Assembly (NCBI GenBank): GCA_050943475.1
Contig: JBMNPF010000003.1
Span: 124,001-188,000 of the forward strand
Origin: Metaruminococcus_A sp050943475
Lineage (GTDB): Bacteria; Bacillota; Clostridia; Oscillospirales; Ruminococcaceae
Length of the DNA stretch: 64,000 bases
Direction of reading: 5' to 3'
A program made the position numbers and the translations under genes. The notes beneath the pieces were generated by a model, which had not been told where the DNA came from, did no database searches, and saw only the letters and a list, made by a program, of their open reading frames with translations. Of the stretch, positions 51,327-60,429 are shown piece by piece (the stretch's first letter is position 1; the number at the start of each line of letters is the position of its first letter).

Positions 51327-51587
51327 TCAATCTGCTTCCGAGCAGGCGCCATACTGGAAAGGCCAGAGGAGCCGCCGGAGCATTTTATCACTGTGGATTT
51401 CGCCTAATACAAGGGTTTGCCGCAGAACGATAAGGTGTTTGGGGTTTTTGCGTTTTGGACGCTCCAGCAGGCGGTATTTTCCGTCTGCCACAAGCGGCCA
51501 GCCCTCTGAAAACCCTGTGACCACGCCGTAGCTGCCTGCGTCATGACCTGCCGTGGATTTTACCACTGAGCCCTCCGTCAGCTGCAT
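51327..51587 (-). CDS. KOW-domain RNA-binding protein (L14e-like)
   Basis: An 86-residue protein whose first half (LTEGSVVKSTAGHDAGSYGVV) is a KOW motif, followed by a basic stretch RLLERPKRKNPKHLIVLRQ. It resembles the small KOW proteins annotated as L14E/L6E/L27E-like in clostridial spc operons. The ATG at 51587 has GAGGTGG 5 bases upstream. It lies between map and infA, so a role in ribosome function or biogenesis is inferred. Confidence 0.8.
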   Translation of the reverse strand: MQLTEGSVVKSTAGHDAGSYGVVTGFSEGWPLVADGKYRLLERPKRKNPKHLIVLRQTLVLGEIHSDKMLRRLLWPFQYGACSEAD

Positions 51588-51597
51588 TAAAACCACC

Positions 51598-52347
51598 TCA
51601 CGCCCTTGTCAGGATGACAGGACCGTCGCGTGTAATTGCAATGGTGTGTTCGAAATGTGCCGAAAGACTGCCTGAGGCCGTTTTAACCGTCCAGCCGTCC
51701 GCAAGCACGTTCACGTCCTCGCCCTTGATGTTGATCATGGGTTCGATTGCCAGCGTCATACCCGCTGCGAGCCGCACGCCCCGCCCTGCGGGACCATAGT
51801 TCGGAACTTCTGGGGATTCGTGAAGCTCATGCCCCACACCGTGGCCAACAAACTGTTTGACAACCGCGTAGCCCCTGCTTGTGACATAGGATTCAATCGC
51901 GTGCGACACATCGCCGAGGCGGTTGCCAACGCGCGCCATTTTTATGCCTTCATAAAGGCTCTGCTCGGTGACATTCATGAGCTGCCTTGCTTCCGGCGAA
52001 ACGTCGCCGACAGCATAGGTAGCTGCGTTGTCGCCGTGGTATCCATCCACATAGGCGCCTACATCCACCTTGACGATGTCCCCGTTCTGGATAATCCGCT
52101 TTTTACTCGGAATACCGTGGATAACCTCGTCATTGAGTGAGATGCATGCGCTTCCAGGAAAGCCGCCATACCCTAAAAAGGACGGTTTTGCCCCCTGTGA
52201 GAGGATGAATTCCCGGATAATCATGTCAAGCTCGTAGGTGCTCATGCCTGCTTCCAGCCGCTCGCCGGCAAGCTCTAACGCCTGGGCGGAGATGGTGGTT
52301 GCCTTGCGCATGCGCTCGAGTTCACGAGCCGTTTTGAGCGAAATCAT
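51598..52347 (-). CDS. map: type I methionine aminopeptidase
   Basis: A 249-residue metalloprotease that removes the initiator methionine. Metal ligands are visible in VDVGAYVDGYHGDNAATY (Asp, Asp), GHGVGHELHESPEVPNYG (His), and AIEPMIN and the later Glu in SAHFEHTIAIT. No N-terminal zinc-finger extension is present. It starts 2 bases after the adk stop. Confidence 0.97.
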   Translation of the reverse strand: MISLKTARELERMRKATTISAQALELAGERLEAGMSTYELDMIIREFILSQGAKPSFLGYGGFPGSACISLNDEVIHGIPSKKRIIQNGDIVKVDVGAYVDGYHGDNAATYAVGDVSPEARQLMNVTEQSLYEGIKMARVGNRLGDVSHAIESYVTSRGYAVVKQFVGHGVGHELHESPEVPNYGPAGRGVRLAAGMTLAIEPMINIKGEDVNVLADGWTVKTASGSLSAHFEHTIAITRDGPVILTRA

Positions 52348-52349
52348 GT

Positions 52350-52982
52350 TTAAGCCTCCACAGCTTTAATGGTCAGTGCAGTGGTATCTTTCACTTCTTC
52401 CTGACCAACGACGACGACGAGTTTACCGGCTTTTTCATAATAACCCTTCAAAGGCTCGGTCTGCTCATGGTAGACCTGCAAGCGCTCTTTGACGGTATCC
52501 GGATGGTCGTCTTTGCGGAGCACGGTCTTGCCGCCGCACTTGTCGCAGACGCCTTCCGTTTTGGAGGGTTTATACTCCAGGTGGTAGGAGGCGCCGCACG
52601 TTTCACAGACCCGTCTGCCGGAAAGCCTTGCCATGATTTTTTCATCCGGGACCTCGATATCGACAACGCGGTCGATGACGATACCCATTTGGTCAAGGGC
52701 TTCGGCCTGCGGGACGGTACGCGGAAAACCGTCCAGAATAAAGCCGTTTTTGCAGTCGTCCTTCGCGAGGCGCTCTTTGATGATGCCGATGACAATGTCA
52801 TCCGGCACCAGTTTTCCCTCATCCATATAGGACTTGGCTTTCAGCCCCATTTCGGTGCCGTTTTTGAGTGCTTCACGAATGATGTTGCCGGTGGAAATGG
52901 TTGGGATACCGAGGTGTTCGGAAATAACCTCTGCCTGGGTCCCTTTACCAGCGCCCGGCGCACCTAAAAAAATCAGGTTCAT
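52350..52982 (-). CDS. adk: adenylate kinase with zinc-binding LID
   Basis: A 210-residue enzyme that balances AMP, ADP and ATP. The P-loop GAPGAGKGT (residues 7-15), ISTGNIIREALK, LDGFPRTVPQAEAL and the LID with CETCGASYH and CDKCGGK are clear. The four LID cysteines bind a structural zinc as in Gram-positive enzymes. Gene order secY-adk-map is standard. Confidence 0.97.
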   Translation of the reverse strand: MNLIFLGAPGAGKGTQAEVISEHLGIPTISTGNIIREALKNGTEMGLKAKSYMDEGKLVPDDIVIGIIKERLAKDDCKNGFILDGFPRTVPQAEALDQMGIVIDRVVDIEVPDEKIMARLSGRRVCETCGASYHLEYKPSKTEGVCDKCGGKTVLRKDDHPDTVKERLQVYHEQTEPLKGYYEKAGKLVVVVGQEEVKDTTALTIKAVEA

Positions 52983-52995
52983 AACGTTCCTCCCG

Positions 52996-54282
52996 TTATT
53001 CTAAAAAGCCTTTGTGGTGTCTCATCGTAATCTGGGATTCGAGGGTGCGCATGGTCTCCAGCGCAACGCCGACGACAATCAGGATAGAAGTACCGCCGAT
53101 GGCAATGTTGATCCCGCTGATGTTGGTGAAGATAATCGGGAAAATGGCAACGATGCCAAGGAAGATTGCCCCGACAAAGGTAATTTTGGAAAGAACCTTG
53201 GAAATAAAATCGCTGGTGGGCTTGCCCGGACGGATACCCGGAATTGCACCGCTGTTCTTGCGGAGATTATTGGCAATTTCGACTGGATTATACTGGATAG
53301 CGACATAGAAATAGTTAAACGCTATGATCAGCAGGAAGTAGATGATACCGTACCAGATGCTGGTATAGCTGAACACATCCACAAACCCTTTCCAGAACGT
53401 GCCGTCCTCCGGTTTGAAGAACGCTGCAATGGTGCCCGGAATGGAAACGAACGAGCTTGCAAAAATGATTGGCATAACGCCGCTCATGCTCACCTTAATT
53501 GGAATATGGGAATTCTGGCCGCCGTACATTTTGCGCCCAACCACACGTTTGGCATACTGAACCGGGATTCTGCGTTCGGCGTTGGTCATAACAACGATAA
53601 ACGCAATCATCGCGATAAAGATGACAACAATCAGCGGGATGAGGACGTAGTAAAGCGGATTGCCCAGCTGCAGGTACTGGATGGCGGTGCTAATCATAGC
53701 AGGACCGCGCGAAATAATACCCGCAAACAGGATGATGGAAATGCCGTTTCCAATTCCTTTTTCGTTAATGCGCTCGCCGAGCCAGACGATAACCGCGGTA
53801 CCGGCTACGAAAGTAACCACGATAATTGCCGCAACAAAGAAGCCGGCAAAACCGGTGCGGTGCTCACTGGTAATTGCGCCGACGTTAACCATTAAGAAAT
53901 AATACATAATGGCCATAACAAGCGCAAGGGCGAAAGTGACATAACGGGTAATTTTTGCAATTTTCTTGCGCCCGGTGTCGCCCTCTTTGGCCATACGCTC
54001 CAGCGGAGGAATGGCAACCGTGAGCAGCTGTATGATAATGGATGCATTGATGTACGGCATAATCGACATGGCAAAAATAGTTGCCTGTGCGAAAGAACCG
54101 CCCGTCATAATATCCAAAAAGCCGAGATTGTTGGTATCAATCATGGCTTTTAATGCAGCCGGGTCAAGAAAAGGAACTGGAATTGCTGAGCCAATACGGA
54201 AGATGACAATAATCATCAGGGTATAAAGGAGCTTTTTCCTTGTTTCAGGAACAGCCCAGGCATTCCTTATCGTCTGAAACAT
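52996..54282 (-). CDS. secY: preprotein translocase subunit SecY
   Basis: A 428-residue channel protein with ten membrane segments. Motifs include PFLDPAALKAM, the plug-side INASIIIQLL, YYFLMVN, NERRIPVQYAKRVVGRKMYGGQ and FNYFYVAIQYNPVEIANNLRK. It works with SecE (encoded at 19.6 kb). The ATG at 54282 follows GGAGG; earlier in-frame codons are not needed. Confidence 0.97.
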   Translation of the reverse strand: MFQTIRNAWAVPETRKKLLYTLMIIVIFRIGSAIPVPFLDPAALKAMIDTNNLGFLDIMTGGSFAQATIFAMSIMPYINASIIIQLLTVAIPPLERMAKEGDTGRKKIAKITRYVTFALALVMAIMYYFLMVNVGAITSEHRTGFAGFFVAAIIVVTFVAGTAVIVWLGERINEKGIGNGISIILFAGIISRGPAMISTAIQYLQLGNPLYYVLIPLIVVIFIAMIAFIVVMTNAERRIPVQYAKRVVGRKMYGGQNSHIPIKVSMSGVMPIIFASSFVSIPGTIAAFFKPEDGTFWKGFVDVFSYTSIWYGIIYFLLIIAFNYFYVAIQYNPVEIANNLRKNSGAIPGIRPGKPTSDFISKVLSKITFVGAIFLGIVAIFPIIFTNISGINIAIGGTSILIVVGVALETMRTLESQITMRHHKGFLE

Positions 54283-54335
54283 TGTGACCTCCATTCCGTC
54301 TGAAAACGACAATGTACTTTAAGACTGCCGGTCAC

Positions 54336-54776
54336 TTATAAAACCTCTGCCGCGCCGCCTGCTTTTTCAATCTTCTCTTTTGCGCTTGCAGAGAATGCAG
54401 CAGCTTTGACGGTGAGCTTTTTGGTGAGCTCGCCATTGCCAAGGATTTTGATGCCGTCCAGCTCTTTGCGGACAACGCCGGCCTTGACAAGCGCCTCGGC
54501 GTCAACAACTGCGCCGTCCTCAAACTTATTCAAGTCTGCAACGTTCACAATGGAATACCGGGTCGCAAAAATATTGTTAAAGCCTCTCTTCGGGACACGT
54601 CTCTGAAGTGGCATCTGGCCGCCTTCAAAGCCCGGGCGTACGCCGCCGCCCGAACGGGCGTTCTGTCCCTTATGGCCTTTACCGGCTGTTTTGCCGTTTC
54701 CGGAACCAGCGCCGCGACCTTTGCGTTTCGCGTCCTGGTTGGAACCAGCCGCCGGAGTCAACTCATGCAGTTTCAT
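54336..54776 (-). CDS. rplO: 50S ribosomal protein L15
   Basis: A 146-residue protein with the long basic glycine-rich N-terminal extension that threads into the 23S rRNA (KRKGRGAGSGNGKTAGKGHK, RPGFEGGQMPLQRRVPKRGF). The ATG at 54776 has GGAGG 7 bases upstream. Confidence 0.97.
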   Translation of the reverse strand: MKLHELTPAAGSNQDAKRKGRGAGSGNGKTAGKGHKGQNARSGGGVRPGFEGGQMPLQRRVPKRGFNNIFATRYSIVNVADLNKFEDGAVVDAEALVKAGVVRKELDGIKILGNGELTKKLTVKAAAFSASAKEKIEKAGGAAEVL

Positions 54777-54845
54777 ACTAAACCTCCGTTCCGCCGCTTT
54801 TTGCAAGCGGCAAATGTGTCAGGGGAACTGTTCCTTGCAGGAACC

Positions 54846-55031
54846 TTAGCCTTCAACGACCTCTACGAGGTGGGAAACCTTGGCAATTTTGCCTTTGGTG
54901 GCGTCATTGTCCGGCTGAGCGGAAACATCGCCGATTTTGCGAAGGCCAAGCGATTTAACCGTGGCGATCTGGTCGTCTTTTCTACCGGAAAGCCCTCTCA
55001 CGAGCTTTACGTGAATCATTTTCTCTGCCAT
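54846..55031 (-). CDS. rpmD: 50S ribosomal protein L30
   Basis: A 61-residue protein: MIHVKLVRGLSGRKDDQIA, then SLGLRKIGD. It lies between rpsE and rplO, the usual spc order. Confidence 0.95.
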   Translation of the reverse strand: MAEKMIHVKLVRGLSGRKDDQIATVKSLGLRKIGDVSAQPDNDATKGKIAKVSHLVEVVEG

Positions 55032-55046
55032 GAGGGTAAGCCTCCC

Positions 55047-55547
55047 TTATCCTAAAATTTCTTTGACCGATTTGCCTCTGATTTCAGCCATCTGCTCAGC
55101 AGTGCGGAGGGAAGCAAGTCCATCAATGGTGGCCCTTACGACGTTGCAGGGATTGTTGGAACGCAGAGCCTTGGTTCTGATGTCCTTAATCCCGGTAACC
55201 TCGATAACGGCACGAACCGGGCCGCCAGCGATAACGCCGGTACCTTCCGGAGCGGGGTTCATCAGAACACGGCCAGCGCCGAATTTACCAATGACCTCGT
55301 GCGGGATGGTGGTGCCGCGGATGGAAATCTTCTTTAAGTTCTTCTTGGCATCTTCAATCCCCTTGCGGATTGCGTCCGGAACCTCGCCGGATTTACCAAG
55401 ACCGAAACCCACGATATCATTGCCGTCACCGACAACAACGAGAGCCGCGAACTTGAAGATACGGCCGCCCTTTACCGTTTTGGAAACACGGTTGATGGCA
55501 ACCACTTTTTCTTTCAAATCGTATGCGTTAGCATCTATAATAGCCAA
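55047..55547 (-). CDS. rpsE: 30S ribosomal protein S5
   Basis: A 166-residue protein important for decoding accuracy. LKEKVVAINRVSKTVKGGRIF, VGDGNDIVGFGLGKSGEVP and the second domain GTGVIAGGPVRAVIEVTGI are diagnostic. Translation starts at TTG (55547) with GGAGG 7 bases upstream; the upstream in-frame ATG has no site. Confidence 0.96.
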   Translation of the reverse strand: MAIIDANAYDLKEKVVAINRVSKTVKGGRIFKFAALVVVGDGNDIVGFGLGKSGEVPDAIRKGIEDAKKNLKKISIRGTTIPHEVIGKFGAGRVLMNPAPEGTGVIAGGPVRAVIEVTGIKDIRTKALRSNNPCNVVRATIDGLASLRTAEQMAEIRGKSVKEILG

Positions 55548-55561
55548 ATGAATACCTCCTC

Positions 55562-55921
55562 TTAAAACTTGAGGCCGCATTCGCGGGCTCCCTCAGCCAG
55601 TTCCATAATACGGCCGTGGTAGATGTAACCGCCGCGGTCAAAAACGACCTCTTCGATACCCTTCTCCAAAGCTTTCTTAGCAACCAACTGGCCTACTTTA
55701 CGAGCGCCCTCCTTATTGGAGCCGCTGCCTTCAAAATCCTTTTCATTCGACGAAGCTGCAACAAGGGTTACACCGTTGATGTCGTCGATGATCTGGGCAT
55801 AGATGTGTTTGGAGGAGCGGAAAACATTCAGGCGCGGACGTGCGGGAGTACCACTGATTTTGGCACGCACCCTGCGGTGTCTTTTAATTCTGGAATTGGT
55901 TCCAGCAGACTTTTTCACCAT
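55562..55921 (-). CDS. rplR: 50S ribosomal protein L18
   Basis: A 119-residue 5S rRNA-binding protein: RHRRVRAKISGTPARPRLNVFRSS-type opening (residues 14-37), IYAQIIDDINGVTLVAASS and the C-terminal DRGGYIYHGRIMELAEGARE. Confidence 0.97.
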   Translation of the reverse strand: MVKKSAGTNSRIKRHRRVRAKISGTPARPRLNVFRSSKHIYAQIIDDINGVTLVAASSNEKDFEGSGSNKEGARKVGQLVAKKALEKGIEEVVFDRGGYIYHGRIMELAEGARECGLKF

Positions 55922-55942
55922 TACCTAGTCAACTCCTTTCAA

Positions 55943-56488
55943 TTACTTCTTGCCCTTACCGGCCTTGCCTTCTTTGCGCTGGACGTACTCGTCAACGTAC
56001 CTAATACCCTTGCCTTTATACGGCTCCGGCGGACGTTTCTCACGGACTTCAGCGGCAAACTGGCCAACTTTCTGTTTGTCAGGACCGGAAATGATAATCT
56101 TGTTCGGGGACGGAACTTCGATGGAAATACCATCAATCTCCGGGCAGACAACCTGGTGGGAATAACCGAGGTTCATAACAAGGTCTTTGCCCTGCTTTGC
56201 TGCACGGTAGCCGACGCCGTTGATTTCGAGCTCTTTGGAAAAGCCTTTGGTGACGCCCTCAACCATGTTGGAGATGAGGGTACGGGTCAGGCCGTGAAGG
56301 CTTTTGTGCTCTTTGTCTTCGCTGGGGCGGGCAACATTGATGATTGCGCCGTCAAGCGAGACCAGCATATCTTCATGGAAATCTCTTTCCAGGGTTCCCT
56401 TAGGACCTTTTACAGCGATGTGGTTACCGCTGATTTTGACTTCTACGCCGGAGGGAACATCGATGGGTTTTCTTCCTATACGAGACAT
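55943..56488 (-). CDS. rplF: 50S ribosomal protein L6
   Basis: A 181-residue protein near the GTPase centre, with two related domains: SRIGRKPIDVPSGVEVKISG at the start and PEPYKGKGIRYVDEYVQRKEG at the end. It follows rpsH after 15 bases. Confidence 0.97.
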   Translation of the reverse strand: MSRIGRKPIDVPSGVEVKISGNHIAVKGPKGTLERDFHEDMLVSLDGAIINVARPSEDKEHKSLHGLTRTLISNMVEGVTKGFSKELEINGVGYRAAKQGKDLVMNLGYSHQVVCPEIDGISIEVPSPNKIIISGPDKQKVGQFAAEVREKRPPEPYKGKGIRYVDEYVQRKEGKAGKGKK

Positions 56489-56503
56489 ACGACGTGAACC
56501 TCC

Positions 56504-56902
56504 TTACCAGATGAATGCGAGGACTTCGCCGCCGACGTTCGCTTTACGCGCCGCCTTATCGGTCATGATGCCCTTGGAAGTGGAAAGAATTGCCACGCCA
56601 AGGCCTTTCATAACTTTGGGCATATCCTCAACATTTGTATAAATACGCAGGCCGGGTTTGGAGACCCTGCGCAGGCCTGTGATAACCTGAGATTTATTCT
56701 CACCGTATTTCAAAGTGATACGGATGAGACCCTGCTTCCCGTCTTCGACGACCTGGAAGCTTTTAACATAACCCTCGTCAACAAGAATCTGGGCAATTGC
56801 CTTTTTCATGTTGGATGCGGGTATATCCACCGTGTCATGTTTTGCTGTATTTGCATTCCGGATACGGGTGAGCATATCAGCAATCGTATCGGTGATTTGC
56901 AT
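56504..56902 (-). CDS. rpsH: 30S ribosomal protein S8
   Basis: A 132-residue primary 16S rRNA-binding protein (DTIADMLTRIRNANTAKHD, GLRRVSKPGLRIYT, ILSTSKGIMTDKAARK). S8 is the usual translational repressor of the spc operon through a target near rplE. Confidence 0.97.
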   Translation of the reverse strand: MQITDTIADMLTRIRNANTAKHDTVDIPASNMKKAIAQILVDEGYVKSFQVVEDGKQGLIRITLKYGENKSQVITGLRRVSKPGLRIYTNVEDMPKVMKGLGVAILSTSKGIMTDKAARKANVGGEVLAFIW

Positions 56903-56929
56903 GCCGTCAACCTCCTTTGCTTCTAGCCT

Positions 56930-57115
56930 TTACCAGCTTGCTTTTTTCACGCCTGGAATCTGGCCTTTGTAAGCCAGCTCCCTGAAGCAGATACGGCAGA
57001 TGCCATATTTCCGCAGGTAAGCGTGCGGTCTTCCGCAGATTTTACACCTGTTATAGGCACGGGTGGAAAACTTCGGCTCTCTCTGCTGTTTTACCTTCAT
57101 GGACGTTTTCGCCAT
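56930..57115 (-). CDS. rpsN: 30S ribosomal protein S14, zinc type Z
   Basis: A 61-residue short zinc form. Cys24, Cys27, Cys40 and Cys43 bind zinc (CKICGRPHAYLRKYGICRIC). The end KGQIPGVKKASW is typical. It lies between rplE and rpsH. Confidence 0.96.
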   Translation of the reverse strand: MAKTSMKVKQQREPKFSTRAYNRCKICGRPHAYLRKYGICRICFRELAYKGQIPGVKKASW

Positions 57116-57129
57116 TTGTGTTTCCTCCC

Positions 57130-57669
57130 TTATCTCTCAAACGGAGCGCCGAACAACGTAAGCAGTTCACGCGCTTCTTCGTCGGTTTTCGCGGTGGTGA
57201 CGAAGCAGATATCCATACCGCGGACCTTGTCGATTTTATCGTAGTCAATTTCCGGGAAGATAAGCTGTTCTTTGAGGCCCATGTTGTAGTTGCCGCGGCC
57301 GTCGAAAGAGTTCGGGTTAATGCCGCGGAAGTCTCTTACACGGGGGAGAGCAACGTTGAACAGACGGTCAACGAACTCATACATACGCTCAGCGCGCAGG
57401 GTAACCTTTGCGCCGATGTCCATGCCCTCACGGAGCTTGAAGTTAGCAACGGATTTTTTCGCCTTGCAGACGACGGGTCTCTGGCCGGTGATAGCAGCCA
57501 GGTCGCCGACGATGGCGTCAATCATTTTAGAGTTGTCGCGGGCTTCGCCGCAACCAACGTTGATAACAACCTTTTCAAGCTTCGGAATCTGCATGACACT
57601 TTTATAGCCAAACTTTTTCATCATTGCAGGTGCGATGTCTTTCACATAAGCATCTTTCAGTCTTGCCAT
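57130..57669 (-). CDS. rplE: 50S ribosomal protein L5
   Basis: A 179-residue 5S rRNA-binding protein: MQIPKLEKVVINVGCGEA, AITGQRPVVCKAKKSVANFK, RDFRGINPNSFDGRGNYNMG. It lies 20 bases after rplX. Confidence 0.97.
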   Translation of the reverse strand: MARLKDAYVKDIAPAMMKKFGYKSVMQIPKLEKVVINVGCGEARDNSKMIDAIVGDLAAITGQRPVVCKAKKSVANFKLREGMDIGAKVTLRAERMYEFVDRLFNVALPRVRDFRGINPNSFDGRGNYNMGLKEQLIFPEIDYDKIDKVRGMDICFVTTAKTDEEARELLTLFGAPFER

Positions 57670-57688
57670 GAAAATCTTTCCTCCTCAC

Positions 57689-58006
57689 TTAAAAGGTTGC
57701 GCCGCATTTTTTGCAAAGGCGCTCTTTTTTGCCGTCCTCATTGACCTTATGGCCAACGCGGGTTGGCTTTTTGCACTTCGGGCAGACAAGCTGCACCTTA
57801 CATGCATAAATTGGGGACTCAGCTTTGACAATACCGCCGGTCTCGCCCATTCTTCTCGGTTTTACGTGTTTGCTGATGATGTTGCAGCCTTCCACGATAA
57901 CCTTCTGCTCAGACGGGCTGACTTCAAGGACTTTGCCCTGTTTGCCGCGGTCTCTGCCGGTCAGGATCACGACGTTGTCGTCGCGTTTTACGTGTACTTT
58001 ATTCAT
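57689..58006 (-). CDS. rplX: 50S ribosomal protein L24 with C-terminal Cys pairs
   Basis: A 105-residue assembly initiator with an N-terminal KOW motif (DDNVVILTGRDRGKQGKVLEV). The C-terminal part holds two CxxC pairs, LVCPKCKKPTRVG and RLCKKCGATF, suggesting a zinc ribbon as in several Firmicutes. Confidence 0.96.
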   Translation of the reverse strand: MNKVHVKRDDNVVILTGRDRGKQGKVLEVSPSEQKVIVEGCNIISKHVKPRRMGETGGIVKAESPIYACKVQLVCPKCKKPTRVGHKVNEDGKKERLCKKCGATF

Positions 58007-58022
58007 TTAAGTGCACCTCCAA

Positions 58023-58391
58023 TCAAAGAACTTCTGGTGCAAGGGAGAGAATCTTGAGGTATTCTTTCTCACGAAGCTCTCTTGCAACAGGCCCAAAAAT
58101 ACGGGTGCCTCTTGGGTTTTTGTCGTCTCTGATAATAACTGCCGCGTTCTCATCGAAGCGGATATAGGTTCCGTCATCACGGCGAACGCCTTTTGCGGAA
58201 CGGACGATGACAGCTTTGACTACATCGCCTTTTTTAACAACGCCGCCGGGTGTTGCTTTTTTGACCGAAGCAACGACGACATCGCCAATATTAGCATACC
58301 TTCTGCGGGAACCGCCCAGCACACGGATGCACATTAATTCTTTCGCACCGGTGTTGTCGGCAACCTTCAGGTAACTCTGCATCTGTATCAC
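58023..58391 (-). CDS. rplN: 50S ribosomal protein L14
   Basis: A 122-residue protein at the subunit interface: MIQMQSYLKVADNTGAKELM and the GTRIFGPVARELREKEYLKI end are diagnostic. Confidence 0.97.
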   Translation of the reverse strand: MIQMQSYLKVADNTGAKELMCIRVLGGSRRRYANIGDVVVASVKKATPGGVVKKGDVVKAVIVRSAKGVRRDDGTYIRFDENAAVIIRDDKNPRGTRIFGPVARELREKEYLKILSLAPEVL

Positions 58392-58420
58392 AGTGCAAGC
58401 CTCCTTTTGGCATCACTTAG

Positions 58421-58678
58421 TTATTTCGCCTTTTCAATGATTTCTACAACTCTCCATCTCTTGTCCTTGGACAGAGGACGGGTCTCCATAACCGACACCT
58501 TATCGCCAATGTTGCAGGCGTTGCCTTCATCATGGGCTTTGAGTTTCACGGTGCGTTTGATAATCTTTTTGTAAAGAGGATGTTTTACATTGTCAACAAT
58601 GGAAACCACAACGGTTTTATCCATTTTGTTGCTGACAACCATGCCTACCCTCGTTTTTCTGAGGTTTCTTTCACTCAC
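58421..58678 (-). CDS. rpsQ: 30S ribosomal protein S17
   Basis: An 85-residue OB-fold protein: RKTRVGMVVSNKMDKTVVV, HPLYKKIIKRTVKLKAHDE, and GDKVSVMETRPLSKDKRWRV. Confidence 0.97.
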   Translation of the reverse strand: MSERNLRKTRVGMVVSNKMDKTVVVSIVDNVKHPLYKKIIKRTVKLKAHDEGNACNIGDKVSVMETRPLSKDKRWRVVEIIEKAK

Positions 58679-58697
58679 AGCTTAAATCCTCCCTTCC

Positions 58698-58904
58698 TTA
58701 CTTACCAGCGTTTTCCTTGAGTTCCTGCTCACGGATGACTGTTTTCAAGCGAGCAATGTCTTTTTTGACAGCCTTGATGCGCTGAGGGTTCTCAAGCTGG
58801 TTCACTGCAAGCTGGAAGCGCAGGTTGAAAAGCTCTGCTTTGAGGTCGCTCACCTTGTTGTTCATTTCAGCCAGCGACATATCACGAATTTCCGTAGCCT
58901 TCAT
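58698..58904 (-). CDS. rpmC: 50S ribosomal protein L29
   Basis: A 68-residue two-helix protein at the tunnel exit: MKATEIRDMSLAEMNNKVSD, LKAELFNLRFQLAVNQLENP. Its ATG shares a base with the rplP stop codon (TAATG). Confidence 0.96.
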   Translation of the reverse strand: MKATEIRDMSLAEMNNKVSDLKAELFNLRFQLAVNQLENPQRIKAVKKDIARLKTVIREQELKENAGK

Positions 58905-59329
58905 TATTGCTCACCGCCTGTCTGTTCCTTAGATACGAATTTGCATTTGATGGGCAGCTTATGCATAGCAAGACGCATAGCTTCTCTGGCAGCCTCTTCG
59001 GAAACGCCTGCAATTTCAAACAGGACGCGGCCCGGTTTTACAACGGCCACCCAGTACTCCGGAGAACCTTTACCGGAACCCATGCGGGTTTCAGCCGGTT
59101 TTTCGGTAACCGGTTTATCCGGGAAAATTTTAATCCAGACCTGACCGCCACGTTTGATGTAACGGGTCATGGCAATACGAGCCGCCTCGATTTGGTTCGA
59201 GGTAATCCAAGCCGGCTGCAGCGCCTGCAGGCCATATTCGCCGTGGGACACGGTGGTGCCGCGGGTAGCGGTACCGGTCATGCGTCCCCTGTGGACACGG
59301 CGGTATTTCACACGCTTTGGTAACAGCAT
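58904..59329 (-). CDS. rplP: 50S ribosomal protein L16
   Basis: A 141-residue protein that lines the A-site corridor: MLLPKRVKYRRVHRGRMTG, ARIAMTRYIKRGGQVWIKIF and PEYWVAVVKPGRVLFEI. Its ATG overlaps the rpsC stop by one base. Confidence 0.97.
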   Translation of the reverse strand: MLLPKRVKYRRVHRGRMTGTATRGTTVSHGEYGLQALQPAWITSNQIEAARIAMTRYIKRGGQVWIKIFPDKPVTEKPAETRMGSGKGSPEYWVAVVKPGRVLFEIAGVSEEAAREAMRLAMHKLPIKCKFVSKEQTGGEQ

Positions 59330-60054
59330 TACTTGTTACCTCCTTCCCTACGGGGTCTTCTGCGGTTGTCATTCCGGTCGCCACGGTCATTCCTGCGGGA
59401 AGACGTGCTGGTGGAAGAAACCTCGCCTTTCAAAACTTCACCTTTATAAATCCAAACCTTAACGCCAATGCGGCCATAGGTGGTAGCAGCCTCTGCAAAA
59501 CCGTAGTCAATGTCAGCACGGAGGGTCTGGAGAGGGATGGTGCCCTCATGATAGCTTTCAGAACGCGCAATTTCGGCACCGCCGAGACGGCCGGAAACAG
59601 CGGTTTTAATTCCTTTTGCACCGAGTTTCATGGTTCTGCCAATGCACTGTTTCATAGCACGGCGGAACGAAATGCGGCGTTCGAGCTGGGAAGCAATGTT
59701 CTCAGCGACAAGCTGTGCATTGAGATCCGGCTGTTTCACCTCAACAATGTTGATGAGTACAGTCTTGCCGAGCATTTTCTGGAGTTCTGCGCGGAGCTTC
59801 TCGATTTCGGAACCGCCGCGGCCGATGACCAGACCCGGTTTTGCACAGTGGATATGAATACGGACTTTGACTGCGTCGCGCTCAATTTCAATGCGCGGGA
59901 CGCCTGCCGCGTACAATTTGTTTTTCAGATACTTACGGACCTTGTAATCCTCAACGAGGGTATCGCCGAAAGCAGCGTCGTTCACAAACCAGCGGGAATC
60001 CCAGTCTTTGATTACGCCCACTCTGAAACCGTGTGGGTTTACTTTCTGTCCCAT
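59329..60054 (-). CDS. rpsC: 30S ribosomal protein S3
   Basis: A 241-residue mRNA-entry protein: GQKVNPHGFRVGVIKDWDSR, a KH domain with CAKPGLVIGRGGSEIEKLR, and ADIDYGFAEAATTYGRIGVK. The last 25 residues form an Arg/Asp/Asn-rich basic tail that is longer than in E. coli. Confidence 0.97.
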   Translation of the reverse strand: MGQKVNPHGFRVGVIKDWDSRWFVNDAAFGDTLVEDYKVRKYLKNKLYAAGVPRIEIERDAVKVRIHIHCAKPGLVIGRGGSEIEKLRAELQKMLGKTVLINIVEVKQPDLNAQLVAENIASQLERRISFRRAMKQCIGRTMKLGAKGIKTAVSGRLGGAEIARSESYHEGTIPLQTLRADIDYGFAEAATTYGRIGVKVWIYKGEVLKGEVSSTSTSSRRNDRGDRNDNRRRPRREGGNK

Positions 60055-60074
60055 AGTTTACCTCCTCTTTCAGC

Positions 60075-60410
60075 TTATTCCTTTTCCTTTAATACAAGGG
60101 TAATGTGCGAAGTTCTCTTTAACACCTTAAAGGCTCTGCCCTGGGCTCTCGGTCTGACGCGTTTCATGGTCGGACCCGGTGTTACAAAGCACTCTGCAAC
60201 ATAGAGGTCGTCTTTGCTCATGCCGTGGTTATTTTCGGCGTTAGCAACTGCTGATGCCAGAAGTTTTACCAGAGGCTCGCACGCAGCTTTCGGCGTGTTT
60301 TTCAAAATCGCCATAGCGAGGTCGACCGGCTTGTTGCGGATTAAATCCAGAACAATCTGGACCTTTCTCGGGGCGATGCGGGCATGTCTGAGGTAAGCCC
60401 TTGCTTCCAT
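60075..60410 (-). CDS. rplV: 50S ribosomal protein L22
   Basis: A 111-residue protein whose long hairpin lines the peptide tunnel: ARAYLRHARIAPRKVQIVLD, and the hairpin CFVTPGPTMKRVRPRAQGRA. It is a common macrolide-resistance site; nothing abnormal was seen in the hairpin. Confidence 0.97.
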   Translation of the reverse strand: MEARAYLRHARIAPRKVQIVLDLIRNKPVDLAMAILKNTPKAACEPLVKLLASAVANAENNHGMSKDDLYVAECFVTPGPTMKRVRPRAQGRAFKVLKRTSHITLVLKEKE

Positions 60411-60429
60411 TTAAAATCCTCCTTCCGGC